This document shows positions 9,696-18,087 of a DNA stretch of 64,000 nt, piece by piece (within the stretch, counting starts at the first letter, position 1; the number at the start of each line of letters is the position of its first letter). The position numbers and the translations under genes were made by a program. The DNA lies in NCBI RefSeq assembly GCF_009547075.1, contig NZ_WIPH01000002.1, positions 62,001-126,000 of the forward strand, given 5' to 3'. This DNA is from Gluconobacter aidae (GTDB taxonomy: Bacteria > Pseudomonadota > Alphaproteobacteria > Acetobacterales > Acetobacteraceae). A model generated the notes under the pieces. That model ran no database searches and was not told the DNA's origin. It saw only the letters and a program-made list of their open reading frames with translations.

Positions 9696-9986
9696 ATGGC
9701 TGATACAACTGAGACGAAGGCCGAGGGCCTCCTGGACGAAGCCAAGGGCAAGATCAAGGACGGTTTCGGTGGACTGACGGGCGATGCGAAGCTCCAGGCC
9801 GAAGGCAAGTTCGACCAGCTTTCCGGCATGGCGCAGCAGGATTTCGCCGATCTGTACGACGAAGGTGAAACAAAGCTCGAAGCCGCGACGGCATTCGTTC
9901 AGGATCGCCCCCTGATTTCGCTGGTGATCGCGACGGTCGTAGGCATGATCGTGGGCGGACTGATGTTCGGTCGCAAAAGCTCCTGA
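9696..9986 (+). CDS. CsbD-family stress protein with C-terminal membrane anchor
   Basis: Small 96-aa protein. Residues 5-45 are a CsbD-like helical domain (EGLLDEAKGKIKDGFGGLTG, then AEGKFDQLSG). Residues 73-91 are a hydrophobic helix with small-residue packing (VVGMIVGGLMFG) and a basic RKSS tail, so the protein is probably held at the inner membrane, as in the YqjD/ElaB group. The ATG at 9696 was chosen over an upstream in-frame start (9537) because GAGGAG lies six bases before it and because the EcfG-type promoter falls inside the longer frame. A strong terminator follows at 10031-10060. Exact function is unknown. Confidence 0.85.
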   Translation: MADTTETKAEGLLDEAKGKIKDGFGGLTGDAKLQAEGKFDQLSGMAQQDFADLYDEGETKLEAATAFVQDRPLISLVIATVVGMIVGGLMFGRKSS

Positions 9987-10030
9987 GGGGGCAAGAGGCG
10001 CTTCGACCACAGCGATGTCTTTGTGCTAGA

Positions 10031-10060
10031 AGCCTCCCGGAGTAATCCGGGAGGCTTTTT
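10031..10060 (+). terminator. Rho-independent terminator after csbD, overlapping the next gene's ribosome binding site
   Basis: A perfect 10-bp stem (AGCCTCCCGG / CCGGGAGGCT) with a six-base loop is followed by a T tract. The 3' arm contains GGGAGG (10049-10054), eight bases upstream of the next ATG at 10063. The stem that ends csbD transcripts would therefore also hide the Shine-Dalgarno of the next gene. Confidence 0.85.
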
Positions 10061-10062
10061 GC

Positions 10063-10698
10063 ATGGAATGGTTTTACGAGAATAACGGGCAGCAGGCCGG
10101 TCCCGTCTCCCGTGAAGAAATTCTGCGTCTGATCATGCAGCAGCGCATCAGACCTGAGACGCTTGTCTGGACGTCGGAATTCGGAGACGTCTGGAAGCCG
10201 GCCAGCGCCGCGGGGCTGGTGTCTCCACTTACGGGGCTGCTGCGCATGTCGGCAGGGATCTCGGAGCACTGGGCCTGGGTTCTGCTGGTCGGACCATGGC
10301 TGATCCAGCGTCTGGCGCTTCTCGTCCTGGACTGGCGACAGATCCCTGACAGCGAGCGGATGGGGACTTTCTCCATCGTTGGAATGATGTCGCTGGTCCT
10401 GTTCTTTACGGCTTTCATGCTGGACCGGAACTCCATCCGTGAAAGTGGACAGACGCCGCCGGGCTTCTGGTGGTGGCTGTTCCTGCCCGGATATTTCTGG
10501 AGACGGCGGCAGATTGTCGGGCGTGGGCTGTCGCTCCTGATCGTCAGTCTCGTGCTGCTGGCGGCCAACGTGACGGAAAAAATCTATCAGCTGCCACAGA
10601 TCGAAGCCGAGCTTCAGACCCGACAGGGACAGCTGAATCAGCTTGCTCCCTCGATCCCGCCAGCCTCGGGTCAGGACAACGAACAGGAAGAACTCTGA
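10063..10698 (+). CDS. GYF_2 (DUF4339) domain membrane protein
   Basis: Protein of 211 aa. Residues 1-51 match the GYF_2 domain (MEWFYENNGQQAGPVS, then LVWTSEFGDVWKPA), a small module thought to bind partner proteins. About four hydrophobic segments follow (roughly 68-92, 101-123, 133-150, 155-171) and a Gln/Glu-rich cytoplasmic tail. The ATG is preceded by a consensus GGGAGG that is part of the csbD terminator hairpin, so translation may depend on transcripts that escape or start within that hairpin. Partner and role are unknown. Confidence 0.8.
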   Translation: MEWFYENNGQQAGPVSREEILRLIMQQRIRPETLVWTSEFGDVWKPASAAGLVSPLTGLLRMSAGISEHWAWVLLVGPWLIQRLALLVLDWRQIPDSERMGTFSIVGMMSLVLFFTAFMLDRNSIRESGQTPPGFWWWLFLPGYFWRRRQIVGRGLSLLIVSLVLLAANVTEKIYQLPQIEAELQTRQGQLNQLAPSIPPASGQDNEQEEL

Positions 10699-10702
10699 CG
10701 GC

Positions 10703-10725
10703 GGTGGGAAAGAGTCTTTCCCACC
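10703..10725. terminator. Perfect 10-bp hairpin between the GYF_2 gene and rnhB
   Basis: GGTGGGAAAG-AGT-CTTTCCCACC forms a perfect stem with a three-base loop, just after the GYF_2 stop codon. There is no T tract, so it may be a weak or factor-assisted terminator, or an operator. The loop and its closing bases contain a GAGTC (GANTC) methylation site. Confidence 0.5.
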
Positions 10726-10729
10726 ACAC

Positions 10730-10801
10730 TTGACAGATTAAACTTAAAGAATGTGCATTTTGGGGCTTCCCTTTCGAGTCGCCATGATTCAAAACCGATT
10801 C
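10730..10801 (+). promoter_or_regulatory. rnhB-ccrM promoter region with phased GANTC sites
   Basis: A perfect TTGACA lies at 10730-10735, but no convincing -10 hexamer follows at 16-18 bp. Downstream are GAGTC at 10776, GATTC at 10786 and GATTC at 10797, spaced 10 and 11 bp, about one helical turn each. A further GAGTC is at 10712. The operon encodes the enzyme that methylates GANTC, so these are candidate feedback sites. Confidence 0.55.
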
Positions 10802-10844
10802 GGTCACCTGATTTCGGGGTGTCTGTCGGGGAGAATGCTCAGAA

Positions 10845-11468
10845 ATGCCGGATTACGCCCTGGAAGCTGCCCATGGGGGGCTGGTCGTCGGGATCGACGA
10901 AGTCGGGCGTGGTCCTCTGGCAGGGCCGGTGGTGGCTTCTGCCGTAGCATTCACGGCTCCGCCGTCAGAGACCCTGTCCTCCCTTCTCGATGATTCCAAG
11001 AAACTGACGGCCCGTCGCCGGATGCTGGCCTATGAGGCCCTGATGGCTGATGGGCAGGCCCTGATTGGCATCGGAGCCGCCTCTGTTGCGGAAATCGAGC
11101 GGATCAACATCGCCCAGGCCTGTTATCTCGCCATGCGGCGCGCTCTGTCCCGTCTGGGACGCACTCCCGATCTGGCGCTTGTGGACGGCAAACACGCCCC
11201 GAAGCTGCCATGCCCCATAAAAATGGTGATCGGCGGGGACGGGATCAGCCTGTCCATCGCCGCGGCCTCCATCATCGCGAAAGTGACACGGGACCGCCTG
11301 ATGGCGCGTCTGGCCGTGCGGCATGATGCTTATGGATGGGAGCGCAACGCTGGCTATGGCACGGCTGCGCATATGCAGGGTCTGAAGCTCCGGGGGGTGA
11401 CGCCCCATCACAGGCGCGGGTTCGCGCCAATACGAAACATGATTGAAGCAGAGGCGCACGCAGCATGA
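10845..11468 (+). CDS. rnhB: Ribonuclease HII
   Basis: Endonuclease that cleaves the RNA strand of RNA-DNA hybrids and single ribonucleotides in DNA; cytoplasmic, 207 aa. The active-site motif [16 protein letters not shown] begins at residue 16, with metal-binding Asp18 and Glu19. DDSKKL and [13 protein letters not shown] follow in the family order. A GGGGAG lies upstream of the ATG at 10845. The stop overlaps the ccrM start (ATGA at 11465-11468), which couples the two. The rnhB-ccrM pairing is usual in alphaproteobacteria. Confidence 0.95.
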   Translation: MPDYALEAAHGGLVVGIDEVGRGPLAGPVVASAVAFTAPPSETLSSLLDDSKKLTARRRMLAYEALMADGQALIGIGAASVAEIERINIAQACYLAMRRALSRLGRTPDLALVDGKHAPKLPCPIKMVIGGDGISLSIAAASIIAKVTRDRLMARLAVRHDAYGWERNAGYGTAAHMQGLKLRGVTPHHRRGFAPIRNMIEAEAHAA

Positions 11469-12550
11469 GCGGTGAATTCCCCGTCGACCAGATCCTGCGT
11501 GGAGAATGCATCGAGACGATGAAGACGCTGCCCGATGGGAGCGTGGACTGCATTTTCGCCGACCCACCGTACAACCTTCAGCTACGAGGCGAACTGCGTC
11601 GTCCGGACGAGACCGTCGTTGACGGCGTGGACGATGACTGGGACAAGTTCGCGGATTACGCGACCTACGACAACTTTACACGCGAATGGCTGAGTGAAGC
11701 GCGCCGCATCCTGCACAAGGATGGTACGATCTGGGTGATCGGGTCGTATCACAACGTCTTCCGGCTGGGTGCGATCATGCAGGATCTGGGCTTCTGGATC
11801 CTGAACGACATCGTCTGGCGCAAGTCCAACCCGATGCCGAATTTTCGCGGACGTCGCTTTACCAACGCGCATGAGACGCTGATCTGGGCGGCTCGCGGGC
11901 CGCAGAGCAAGTATCGCTTCAACTATCAGGCCATGAAGGCCCTGAATGATGACCTTCAGATGCGTTCGGACTGGTACCTGCCTCTGTGCACGGGAAATGA
12001 GCGCCTGAAAAACGAACATGGTCTGAAACTGCATCCGACGCAGAAGCCGGAAAGTCTGCTTCATCGCGTGCTGGTGGCCTCGACCAATGCCAATGACGTG
12101 GTGCTCGACCCATTCTGTGGAAGCGGCACGACGCCGGCGATGGCGAAGCGTCTTGGGCGTCATTACATCGCCATCGAACGCCACCCGGACTACGTCAAGG
12201 CCGCCCGGGAGCGCGTGGCGGGTGAAGAGCGCCTGACCTCCGAGCAGCTTGCGACGACGCCTGCCAAGCGCGAAATGCCGCGCATTCCGTTCGGCAGTTT
12301 CGTGGAAACCGGTGCCCTTCCGGCCGGGACGCTGCTGTATGATCGGCAGAAGCGGCTGAAAGCAACCGTCACGCCCGATGGTACGCTCGTGTCGGGCAAT
12401 CAGCGTGGCTCGATCCACAAGCTGGGGGCGGTGCTGACCAATGCACCGTCCTGCAATGGCTGGACGTTCTGGTATTTCGAACGGGACGGCCAGTACGTTC
12501 AGATCGATGTGCTGCGTCAGGAAAGCCAGGCGCTCCGCAACGTCGGCTGA
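11465..12550 (+). CDS. ccrM: Cell-cycle regulated adenine DNA methyltransferase (GANTC)
   Basis: Beta-class N6-adenine methyltransferase of 361 aa. The catalytic DPPY motif (residues 33-36) precedes the SAM-binding motif DPFCGSGTT (215-223), the beta-class order. The C-terminal 90 residues form the extra domain typical of CcrM, starting after the [12 protein letters not shown] region. From family knowledge it methylates A in GANTC on newly replicated DNA and influences cell-cycle genes. Its own promoter region is rich in GANTC. A strong bidirectional terminator follows. Confidence 0.95.
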   Translation: MSGEFPVDQILRGECIETMKTLPDGSVDCIFADPPYNLQLRGELRRPDETVVDGVDDDWDKFADYATYDNFTREWLSEARRILHKDGTIWVIGSYHNVFRLGAIMQDLGFWILNDIVWRKSNPMPNFRGRRFTNAHETLIWAARGPQSKYRFNYQAMKALNDDLQMRSDWYLPLCTGNERLKNEHGLKLHPTQKPESLLHRVLVASTNANDVVLDPFCGSGTTPAMAKRLGRHYIAIERHPDYVKAARERVAGEERLTSEQLATTPAKREMPRIPFGSFVETGALPAGTLLYDRQKRLKATVTPDGTLVSGNQRGSIHKLGAVLTNAPSCNGWTFWYFERDGQYVQIDVLRQESQALRNVG

Positions 12551-12570
12551 CGTCCGGGGCAGTGTCATAA

Positions 12571-12601
12571 AAAAAGCCGGAGACTGTTCTCCGGCTTTTT
12601 T
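12571..12601. terminator. Bidirectional rho-independent terminator between ccrM and the ankyrin gene
   Basis: A 13-bp stem (AAAAAGCCGGAGA / TCTCCGGCTTTTT) with a four-base loop and T runs on both strands. It sits between the convergent ends of ccrM and the ankyrin-repeat gene. Confidence 0.9.
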
Positions 12602-12620
12602 CGTGTCTGGTGCAGAAATA

Positions 12621-13238
12621 TCAGTGGCCTGCAAAACCAAGAAAGCCAACTGACGGGTCCGGTTTTCCGCCGCTCGTATCGAAATGCGGGGACGCTGCGA
12701 CGAGAGAGCGTTTCGGGGTAACGGATTTGCCGCCGATCGTGAGATGGCCGCTGCCATTCTTCATCTCGACCCCCTCGTCGGAGACGCTGTTCTCGATTTT
12801 GCCATCCGGGTTGTAGGTCCGCATCGACAGGAGCAGGAACATGATGTCCTTGCGGTTCAGATCGATGGCCATGTCCAGCGGCGTCTGGTCCAGAACATTG
12901 TGGCTGCCCATATCGGCGCCGCGGTTGAGCGCTTCTTTCGCAGCGTTGAGGGAGCCACGGTTGATGGCATCGAACAGGGCGGTGGTCGGGTTCACGTCCG
13001 CTCGGGCATGACCGGCATCGTCATCGGATGCTTCTGCTCCGGGCAGGGCGGAAGGCGGCGCGGCGCGCTTGGCGGCCTTGCGGGCCTCGGCCTTCTTCTG
13101 GGCGGCTTCGGCTTCCTGTTCAGCCTCGGCGTCGTCGGCATCCTGAGCCTGGGCGTGATGCCAGGGTACGAGAAACGTCGGCGTCATTGCCAGAGCGGCA
13201 ATGAGCAGCAGGCGGGGCAGGGTGGGGAGCAGTCGCAT
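12621..13238 (-). CDS. Periplasmic ankyrin-repeat protein
   Basis: Secreted protein of 205 aa. Residues 1-31 are a signal peptide (hydrophobic core LLLIAALAM, AQA cleavage site). Residues 33-62 are Asp/Glu/Ala/Lys-rich and probably coiled coil. Two ankyrin-type repeats follow (TALFDAINRGSLNAAKEALN, then QTPLDMAIDLNRKDIMFLLL). The C-terminus is Gly/Pro-rich. The start at 13238 was preferred to the in-frame start at 13334 because it gives a clean signal peptide and avoids overlap with the neighbouring gene. It likely mediates protein contacts in the periplasm; the partner is unknown. Confidence 0.8.
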   Translation of the reverse strand: MRLLPTLPRLLLIAALAMTPTFLVPWHHAQAQDADDAEAEQEAEAAQKKAEARKAAKRAAPPSALPGAEASDDDAGHARADVNPTTALFDAINRGSLNAAKEALNRGADMGSHNVLDQTPLDMAIDLNRKDIMFLLLSMRTYNPDGKIENSVSDEGVEMKNGSGHLTIGGKSVTPKRSLVAASPHFDTSGGKPDPSVGFLGFAGH

Positions 13239-13315
13239 GATGCCAATATACTGTGATCGATCGTCCTGTGCGAGTCTGCAGATGCCTCCCGGACGTGCCG
13301 GAATGTGACATTTTT

Positions 13316-15355
13316 TCAATGACCTTCCCGCCACCAGCCGATTGCGAGGAAAATCAGGGCCGCGAGCAGCGCCGCCCAGCCGGGAACGAGGTCTTTCGTG
13401 CGTGTCTCACCCGCGACGGCAGCGGTCGTGACGGGCAGGCCCATCCAGTCCGAACCGCTCATGGCCGAGCCGGTGGGAACCTGTCGCAGATGCGGCGTGT
13501 GATCCGCGATCCAGGAGACCGATCCGCCGGAGGCTTTGGCACTGGCGCCCATGACGGTGGCGGTGGCGCGCAGATCCTGCCGTTCGATCGGATCATGCGA
13601 GAGCGGGCTGGCAAAGGCGACGAGACCATCCTGTCGGACGCTCCAGATTCCGGGCATCGTGGCAGGGGCCGTAGCGTGCCAGACGCCCTTCGTCCGGGTC
13701 AGCGTCAGGGGCTGGCGCTTTCCGTCCGGGGCACTTACGAAGACTTCAGGCGAAACAGGCTGACCGGCCGCATGACGTTCGATTTCAAGCTGGCCGTTCT
13801 CGATCCGGGCCGTGAGGCGATTTTCCTCAAGGTCGGGCTCTTTCATCAGCCAGTGCGACAGCCGACGCAGAAGCTCGGCCTGTGGTCCGCCGCCACCCTC
13901 GCCACGCGACCAGAGCCAGATCTGGTCCGACAGCAGCATGGCCACGCGCCCCTGATCCACCCGGTCCAGCAGGAGAAGCGGTGCGCCATCGGGACCGTGC
14001 ATCAGGTCTTCGCCATGCGACTGGTCCGGGCGCAGGGCACGATACCAGGGACCCCAGTCTTCTGTCAGCCCGGCCGTGACGGGATGCGTCTTTCCAAGAT
14101 CGGTCAGGGAAGGACGGAATGCCTTCGTAACGACACCGTCTGTCCCGATATGCGCCGGGAGGATCTGCGCGAGGCTCGTATCCTGAAGCGTGCCGTCCTG
14201 CGTGAATTCAGGCCCGGCCGTCACCAGCAGTCCACCGCCATTGCGCACGTAATCGGCGATATTGGTCAGGTATTCGTCGGGCAGGATGTTGCTGTTGCGA
14301 AAGCCATCCAGGATGATGAGATCGAAGCTGCGGATCTTTTCCTGAAACAGTTCGCGGATCGGGAACGGGATGAGTGCCAGATCCGACAGCGGCGTGCCGT
14401 CATCGGTGTTGGGAGAACGCAGGATGGTGAAGTGCACGAGATCGACGGACGGATCGGCCTTCAGCAGCCGGCGCCAGACCCGTTCGCCCTGATTGGGCAC
14501 GCCGGAGACCAGCAGCACGCGCAGCCGGTCCCGGACGCCACGGATGCGGACGACTTCACTGTTGTTCTCGGTGGACGCTTCTCCGGCCAGAGGGGAGACG
14601 GACAGGCCCACCAGCGTCTCGCCAGGATGCTGGATCGGGAACGTGATGTCCTGCGGCGTGCCGGTCCGGACGGGGCGTGTCTGCGGCGGGGCGTCGCCGG
14701 AGCGGATCGTGAGAATGGCGTCCGAAGCATTCGATGTGCCCAGATCGTCCACCTGAACGCGGATCGTGGCGTTCTGCCCGACGATCGCATAGGGCGGTGT
14801 GCTCAGGATGCGCAGGCGCCGGTCCTGTTCCTCGCCATGTGCCGTCAGCAGAAGATGCAGGGGAAGCGTCTGCCCGTTCGCGCCATGAAAGCGGGGGGGC
14901 AGATGGGGCGGAACGTCATGATCCATGCCATCGGTTACGACGATGGCGCCTGCGAAACGGCCCTGCGGCAGATCGGCGTGGTCCAGTGCCTCGAACAGGC
15001 GCGTTCCGTGACCGGTACCGCCGGGGACATCGACGCGGTGCAGCGTCAGGCCAGGCAGATGGGCCGCGTCCTGCATGATCTGTTCGGCGGCGTGATCCGC
15101 GATGGCGGTCCGATGGCCGACCTGCATGGAGACCGAGCGGTCCACGATCAGAAGCGCATCCTGCGGTACGGGTCGCAGCACCGGATGAAGCGAGCGCGGT
15201 CCGGACAGCCAGCCCAGCAGGGCCAGCACAGCGAGAGCCCGCCAGAGCATGCCGCGCGCGCCACGGACAGCACCGTAAATCGCGCCGGCAACAGTCAGGA
15301 TTGCCAGCGTCGCCAGAAGCCAGAGCGGCAGCATCGGAGACAGGTCGAACATCAT
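13316..15355 (-). CDS. Membrane protein with vWA-like MIDAS motif and GATase-like domain
   Basis: Membrane protein of 679 aa, last gene of the moxR operon. Two N-terminal membrane helices (about 9-28 and 36-52) are followed by IVDRSVSM, where D72-x-S74-x-S76 matches a metal-ion-dependent adhesion site of vWA domains. Near 340-385 there is a glutamine-amidotransferase-like fold (FDLIILDGF, then YVRNGGGLLVTAGPEF). A final membrane helix ends in GWWREGH. It overlaps the preceding DUF4159 gene by four bases. It resembles the large uncharacterised partners of BatA/DUF4159 proteins; function is not established. Confidence 0.8.
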   Translation of the reverse strand: MMFDLSPMLPLWLLATLAILTVAGAIYGAVRGARGMLWRALAVLALLGWLSGPRSLHPVLRPVPQDALLIVDRSVSMQVGHRTAIADHAAEQIMQDAAHLPGLTLHRVDVPGGTGHGTRLFEALDHADLPQGRFAGAIVVTDGMDHDVPPHLPPRFHGANGQTLPLHLLLTAHGEEQDRRLRILSTPPYAIVGQNATIRVQVDDLGTSNASDAILTIRSGDAPPQTRPVRTGTPQDITFPIQHPGETLVGLSVSPLAGEASTENNSEVVRIRGVRDRLRVLLVSGVPNQGERVWRRLLKADPSVDLVHFTILRSPNTDDGTPLSDLALIPFPIRELFQEKIRSFDLIILDGFRNSNILPDEYLTNIADYVRNGGGLLVTAGPEFTQDGTLQDTSLAQILPAHIGTDGVVTKAFRPSLTDLGKTHPVTAGLTEDWGPWYRALRPDQSHGEDLMHGPDGAPLLLLDRVDQGRVAMLLSDQIWLWSRGEGGGGPQAELLRRLSHWLMKEPDLEENRLTARIENGQLEIERHAAGQPVSPEVFVSAPDGKRQPLTLTRTKGVWHATAPATMPGIWSVRQDGLVAFASPLSHDPIERQDLRATATVMGASAKASGGSVSWIADHTPHLRQVPTGSAMSGSDWMGLPVTTAAVAGETRTKDLVPGWAALLAALIFLAIGWWREGH

Positions 15356-18087
15356 GGCGTGTCCTCCTCGTCAACGCTGGCGGGACGGCTCGCGGCAGTT
15401 CCGGAATCTGGTGTGCCGAGGCGGCGGAGCATTTCCGGGTACTGGGCCTGATCGTTCTTGTAGTTGCCGGTCAGGGCGTACAGCACCACGTTCATGCCGA
15501 AACGATAGGCCTGCGTGCGCTGTTCCTCGCCACCGGGAATGACGGCAAAGGGATGGTTACCCGAACTGTCCACGGCCCATGCATGTGCCCAGTCGCCATT
15601 GCCGATGATAACCGGGCTGACATCATCATTCGCCTCATCGCCATTACGCGCGACATAAACCGGCTGTCCGGCGACGCGGCCGGGAAAGCCGCTGTGCAGC
15701 AGATAGAAGGTATGAGCGAGAACGTGCTTTTCCGTCAGCTTGGCGAGTGGCGGCACGACGAGGCCGTCAGTCACGCGCTGGAGTGCGGCCCGGGCCGCGG
15801 AACTGGTTCCGGAATCCGTGTCGGTGCCCGCTCCCTGCTCGTCGATCAGAAGGATGCCGCCATGGTCCATGAAGGCATTGAGGGCCTTCGTGCGTTCGGG
15901 ATCGGACTGGGCATCGGGGGTGATCGGCCAGTACAGGAGCGGATAGAACGCCAGATCGTCCTTGCCCGGAACGACGCCATCCGGATGGCCAAGAGTTGCG
16001 GAACTGCGCGCCGTCGTAAAGTCCGACAGTCCCTGAAGCCCCTCGCGGGAGACAGTGTCGATATCGTCATGGCCTGTGATGACATAGGCCAGCCGTGTTT
16101 CAAGAGCGGCTTGTGGCACCGTTGCTGGCAGGGGCGGCATCTGCGTCGGGCTCCGGGCATGGGCCACGGGCAGGATCAGCAGACAGGCCACGCCCAGAGC
16201 GCCCAGCAGGCCGCGACGCCGCAGGGACAGGATCAGGTCCAGCAGCAGAAGCAGCAGGCCCGCCGTCATCAGCGCCGGGCCAAGCGGATGGTCCGCATGG
16301 GCGCCATCCGGTGAAATACGGGTTCCGAGCAGGGGTTCTTCCTTCATCGCGGGCGCAAAGTCGGAAAGGTTCAGGGCATGCGTTCCATGGGCCGGACCAT
16401 AAAGTCCGGCGGGATGGCTGACGGATACGGCCGTATGTGCCAGATCCGAGACGCGGATGGAGCGTGCGGCCTGTGGCGGCATGATGAGGCCGCCGTCACT
16501 TCCCACAATACGCCAGGGCGCAAGCTCCGAAGGCCCACCGCCCGCAACGCCCGCCGAGCGCTCGATCAGGCGCTCCAGCATGTCGGGGAACAGCCCCGAC
16601 AGCGGGATATTGGACCAGTCTGGCGAGGCCGTGACATGGAACAGAACGATCTCGCCATTGCCTTCCGTCCGTGCGGTGACGAGAGGCGTCCCGTCGCTCA
16701 GGGCCGCCCAGACGTGATCCGTCAGTCCCGTTTCAGGCTTGGCCAGAACCTGCCGTGAGACAGTGACATCGGGCGGGATCGTTAGGTCGGAGAACGGAGA
16801 AGTCTCGGGAAAAGGCGCCAGTGTCTGGGGCTTGCCCCAGGACATGGGACCGCCGAGCTGCCGCATGCCGCTCATGAGATGAACAGGCAGGAGCGCGTCT
16901 GACGTGGCGTCGGAAGCGGCCCCCTGATCGGCGGCGAGTCCGGGACCGGCAAAGCGGACGAGCATGCCGCCATGACGGACCCAGTTCAGGACACGATTGC
17001 GCGTCTGATCGCCGGAAAGCGCGCCATCGGTCGCGATCAGGACAGAAAGGGGTGCACCCAGCAGGGCCGTCGCATCCCCGCTATGCAGGTCCGAAATGGG
17101 CTGCAAGGCGCGGTTCAGGAAGAACGCCGAGCCGACGAGCGGTGTGGAATCGCCGGGCGTCTGGAGGATGCCGACGGGGCGTCGTCGGTCGGCCTGTCCC
17201 ATCAGATGCACGGCAGCAGGGCCGCTCGCGCCTTCCAGCGTCAGATGATCGAGCTGGTTCCGCAGGAGAGGCGGGAGCGAAATGGTCTGATCCTGCCCGG
17301 TTCTGATAGGATACGCCGCAAGTGTTCCACCATTGGCATTGGCGGCATGGAGTGTCACGGTGCGCTTCGGGCAGGACAGTGTGTCCACTCTGGCATGAAG
17401 GGCACCGTCCTGACCGGTGGATGCGGCAAGACGCAGGATATCACAGCCATTCCAGCGCATGTCCTGCACGGAACGGGCCTTTGCGAGTGCGTCATGCAGG
17501 ACGTTGTCTCCGTTTGCAGCCAGCCCGTCCGAAAGAAGCATCACGTGCTGGCCGGACAGGTCCCGGTGCTGGAGCAGGGTCGCCAGCGCCTGACGGTCCG
17601 TCGGCCAGGGCTGAGGCCGCAGGTGGGAGAGATGTTCGGACAGGGCGTGGGCGTCATGCGTCGTGAACGCTTCGGGCATCGCACCATCTGGCGCGCGGGC
17701 GGCATGCAGAAGCGTTACGTCCTGACCATTGCGGATCGCGGTTTCGCCGAGGGCCAGAGCCGCGGAAAGACGTTCGTTCCAGTGCGGAATAGCCGCCCAG
17801 CCGTCATCAAGCACAAGGGTGAGAGGGCCGTTGCCGGTTTCGGCCTGATGCGGGGTCAGGACAGGCCGGGCCAGTCCGAAAATGACGAGGGCCACGGCGG
17901 CCATGCGCAGAAGCAGGAGCCAGAGCGGGGACCGGGCCGCATCCTCACGCCGGGCCGTCAGTCGGTTCAGGATGAGCAGGGAGGGAAAGCGCTGATCCTG
18001 CGGGGCGGGCGGCGTGGCGCGGACCAGCCACCACAAGGCGGGCAGCGTGAGAAGACCGAGCAGCAGGAACGGGGCGAGAAGGATCAT
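15352..18087 (-). CDS. BatA-like / DUF4159 membrane protein
   Basis: Membrane protein of 911 aa. The N-terminus matches the aerotolerance-regulator (BatA) N-terminal region, with two helices and the WLVRATPPAPQ linker. A degenerate vWA-like region follows, in which VLDDGWAA replaces the MIDAS serines. A central helical hairpin lies near 605-645, and the C-terminal 250 residues match DUF4159 (AFYPLLYWPI, then LNAFMDHGGILLIDEQG). It overlaps DUF58 upstream and the vWA-like gene downstream by four bases each. By association with a MoxR ATPase it may be part of a chaperone-like envelope complex; that is inference. Confidence 0.8.
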   Translation of the reverse strand: MILLAPFLLLGLLTLPALWWLVRATPPAPQDQRFPSLLILNRLTARREDAARSPLWLLLLRMAAVALVIFGLARPVLTPHQAETGNGPLTLVLDDGWAAIPHWNERLSAALALGETAIRNGQDVTLLHAARAPDGAMPEAFTTHDAHALSEHLSHLRPQPWPTDRQALATLLQHRDLSGQHVMLLSDGLAANGDNVLHDALAKARSVQDMRWNGCDILRLAASTGQDGALHARVDTLSCPKRTVTLHAANANGGTLAAYPIRTGQDQTISLPPLLRNQLDHLTLEGASGPAAVHLMGQADRRRPVGILQTPGDSTPLVGSAFFLNRALQPISDLHSGDATALLGAPLSVLIATDGALSGDQTRNRVLNWVRHGGMLVRFAGPGLAADQGAASDATSDALLPVHLMSGMRQLGGPMSWGKPQTLAPFPETSPFSDLTIPPDVTVSRQVLAKPETGLTDHVWAALSDGTPLVTARTEGNGEIVLFHVTASPDWSNIPLSGLFPDMLERLIERSAGVAGGGPSELAPWRIVGSDGGLIMPPQAARSIRVSDLAHTAVSVSHPAGLYGPAHGTHALNLSDFAPAMKEEPLLGTRISPDGAHADHPLGPALMTAGLLLLLLDLILSLRRRGLLGALGVACLLILPVAHARSPTQMPPLPATVPQAALETRLAYVITGHDDIDTVSREGLQGLSDFTTARSSATLGHPDGVVPGKDDLAFYPLLYWPITPDAQSDPERTKALNAFMDHGGILLIDEQGAGTDTDSGTSSAARAALQRVTDGLVVPPLAKLTEKHVLAHTFYLLHSGFPGRVAGQPVYVARNGDEANDDVSPVIIGNGDWAHAWAVDSSGNHPFAVIPGGEEQRTQAYRFGMNVVLYALTGNYKNDQAQYPEMLRRLGTPDSGTAASRPASVDEEDTP

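Noticed and set aside
10730-10760. A full sigma-70 promoter for rnhB
   Set aside because: TTGACA is perfect but no acceptable -10 occurs at 16-18 bp, so only a promoter region is claimed.
13253-15451. 732-codon plus-strand frame opposite the vWA-like gene
   Set aside because: Shadow of a GC-rich gene on the minus strand; no family motif and no ribosome binding site.
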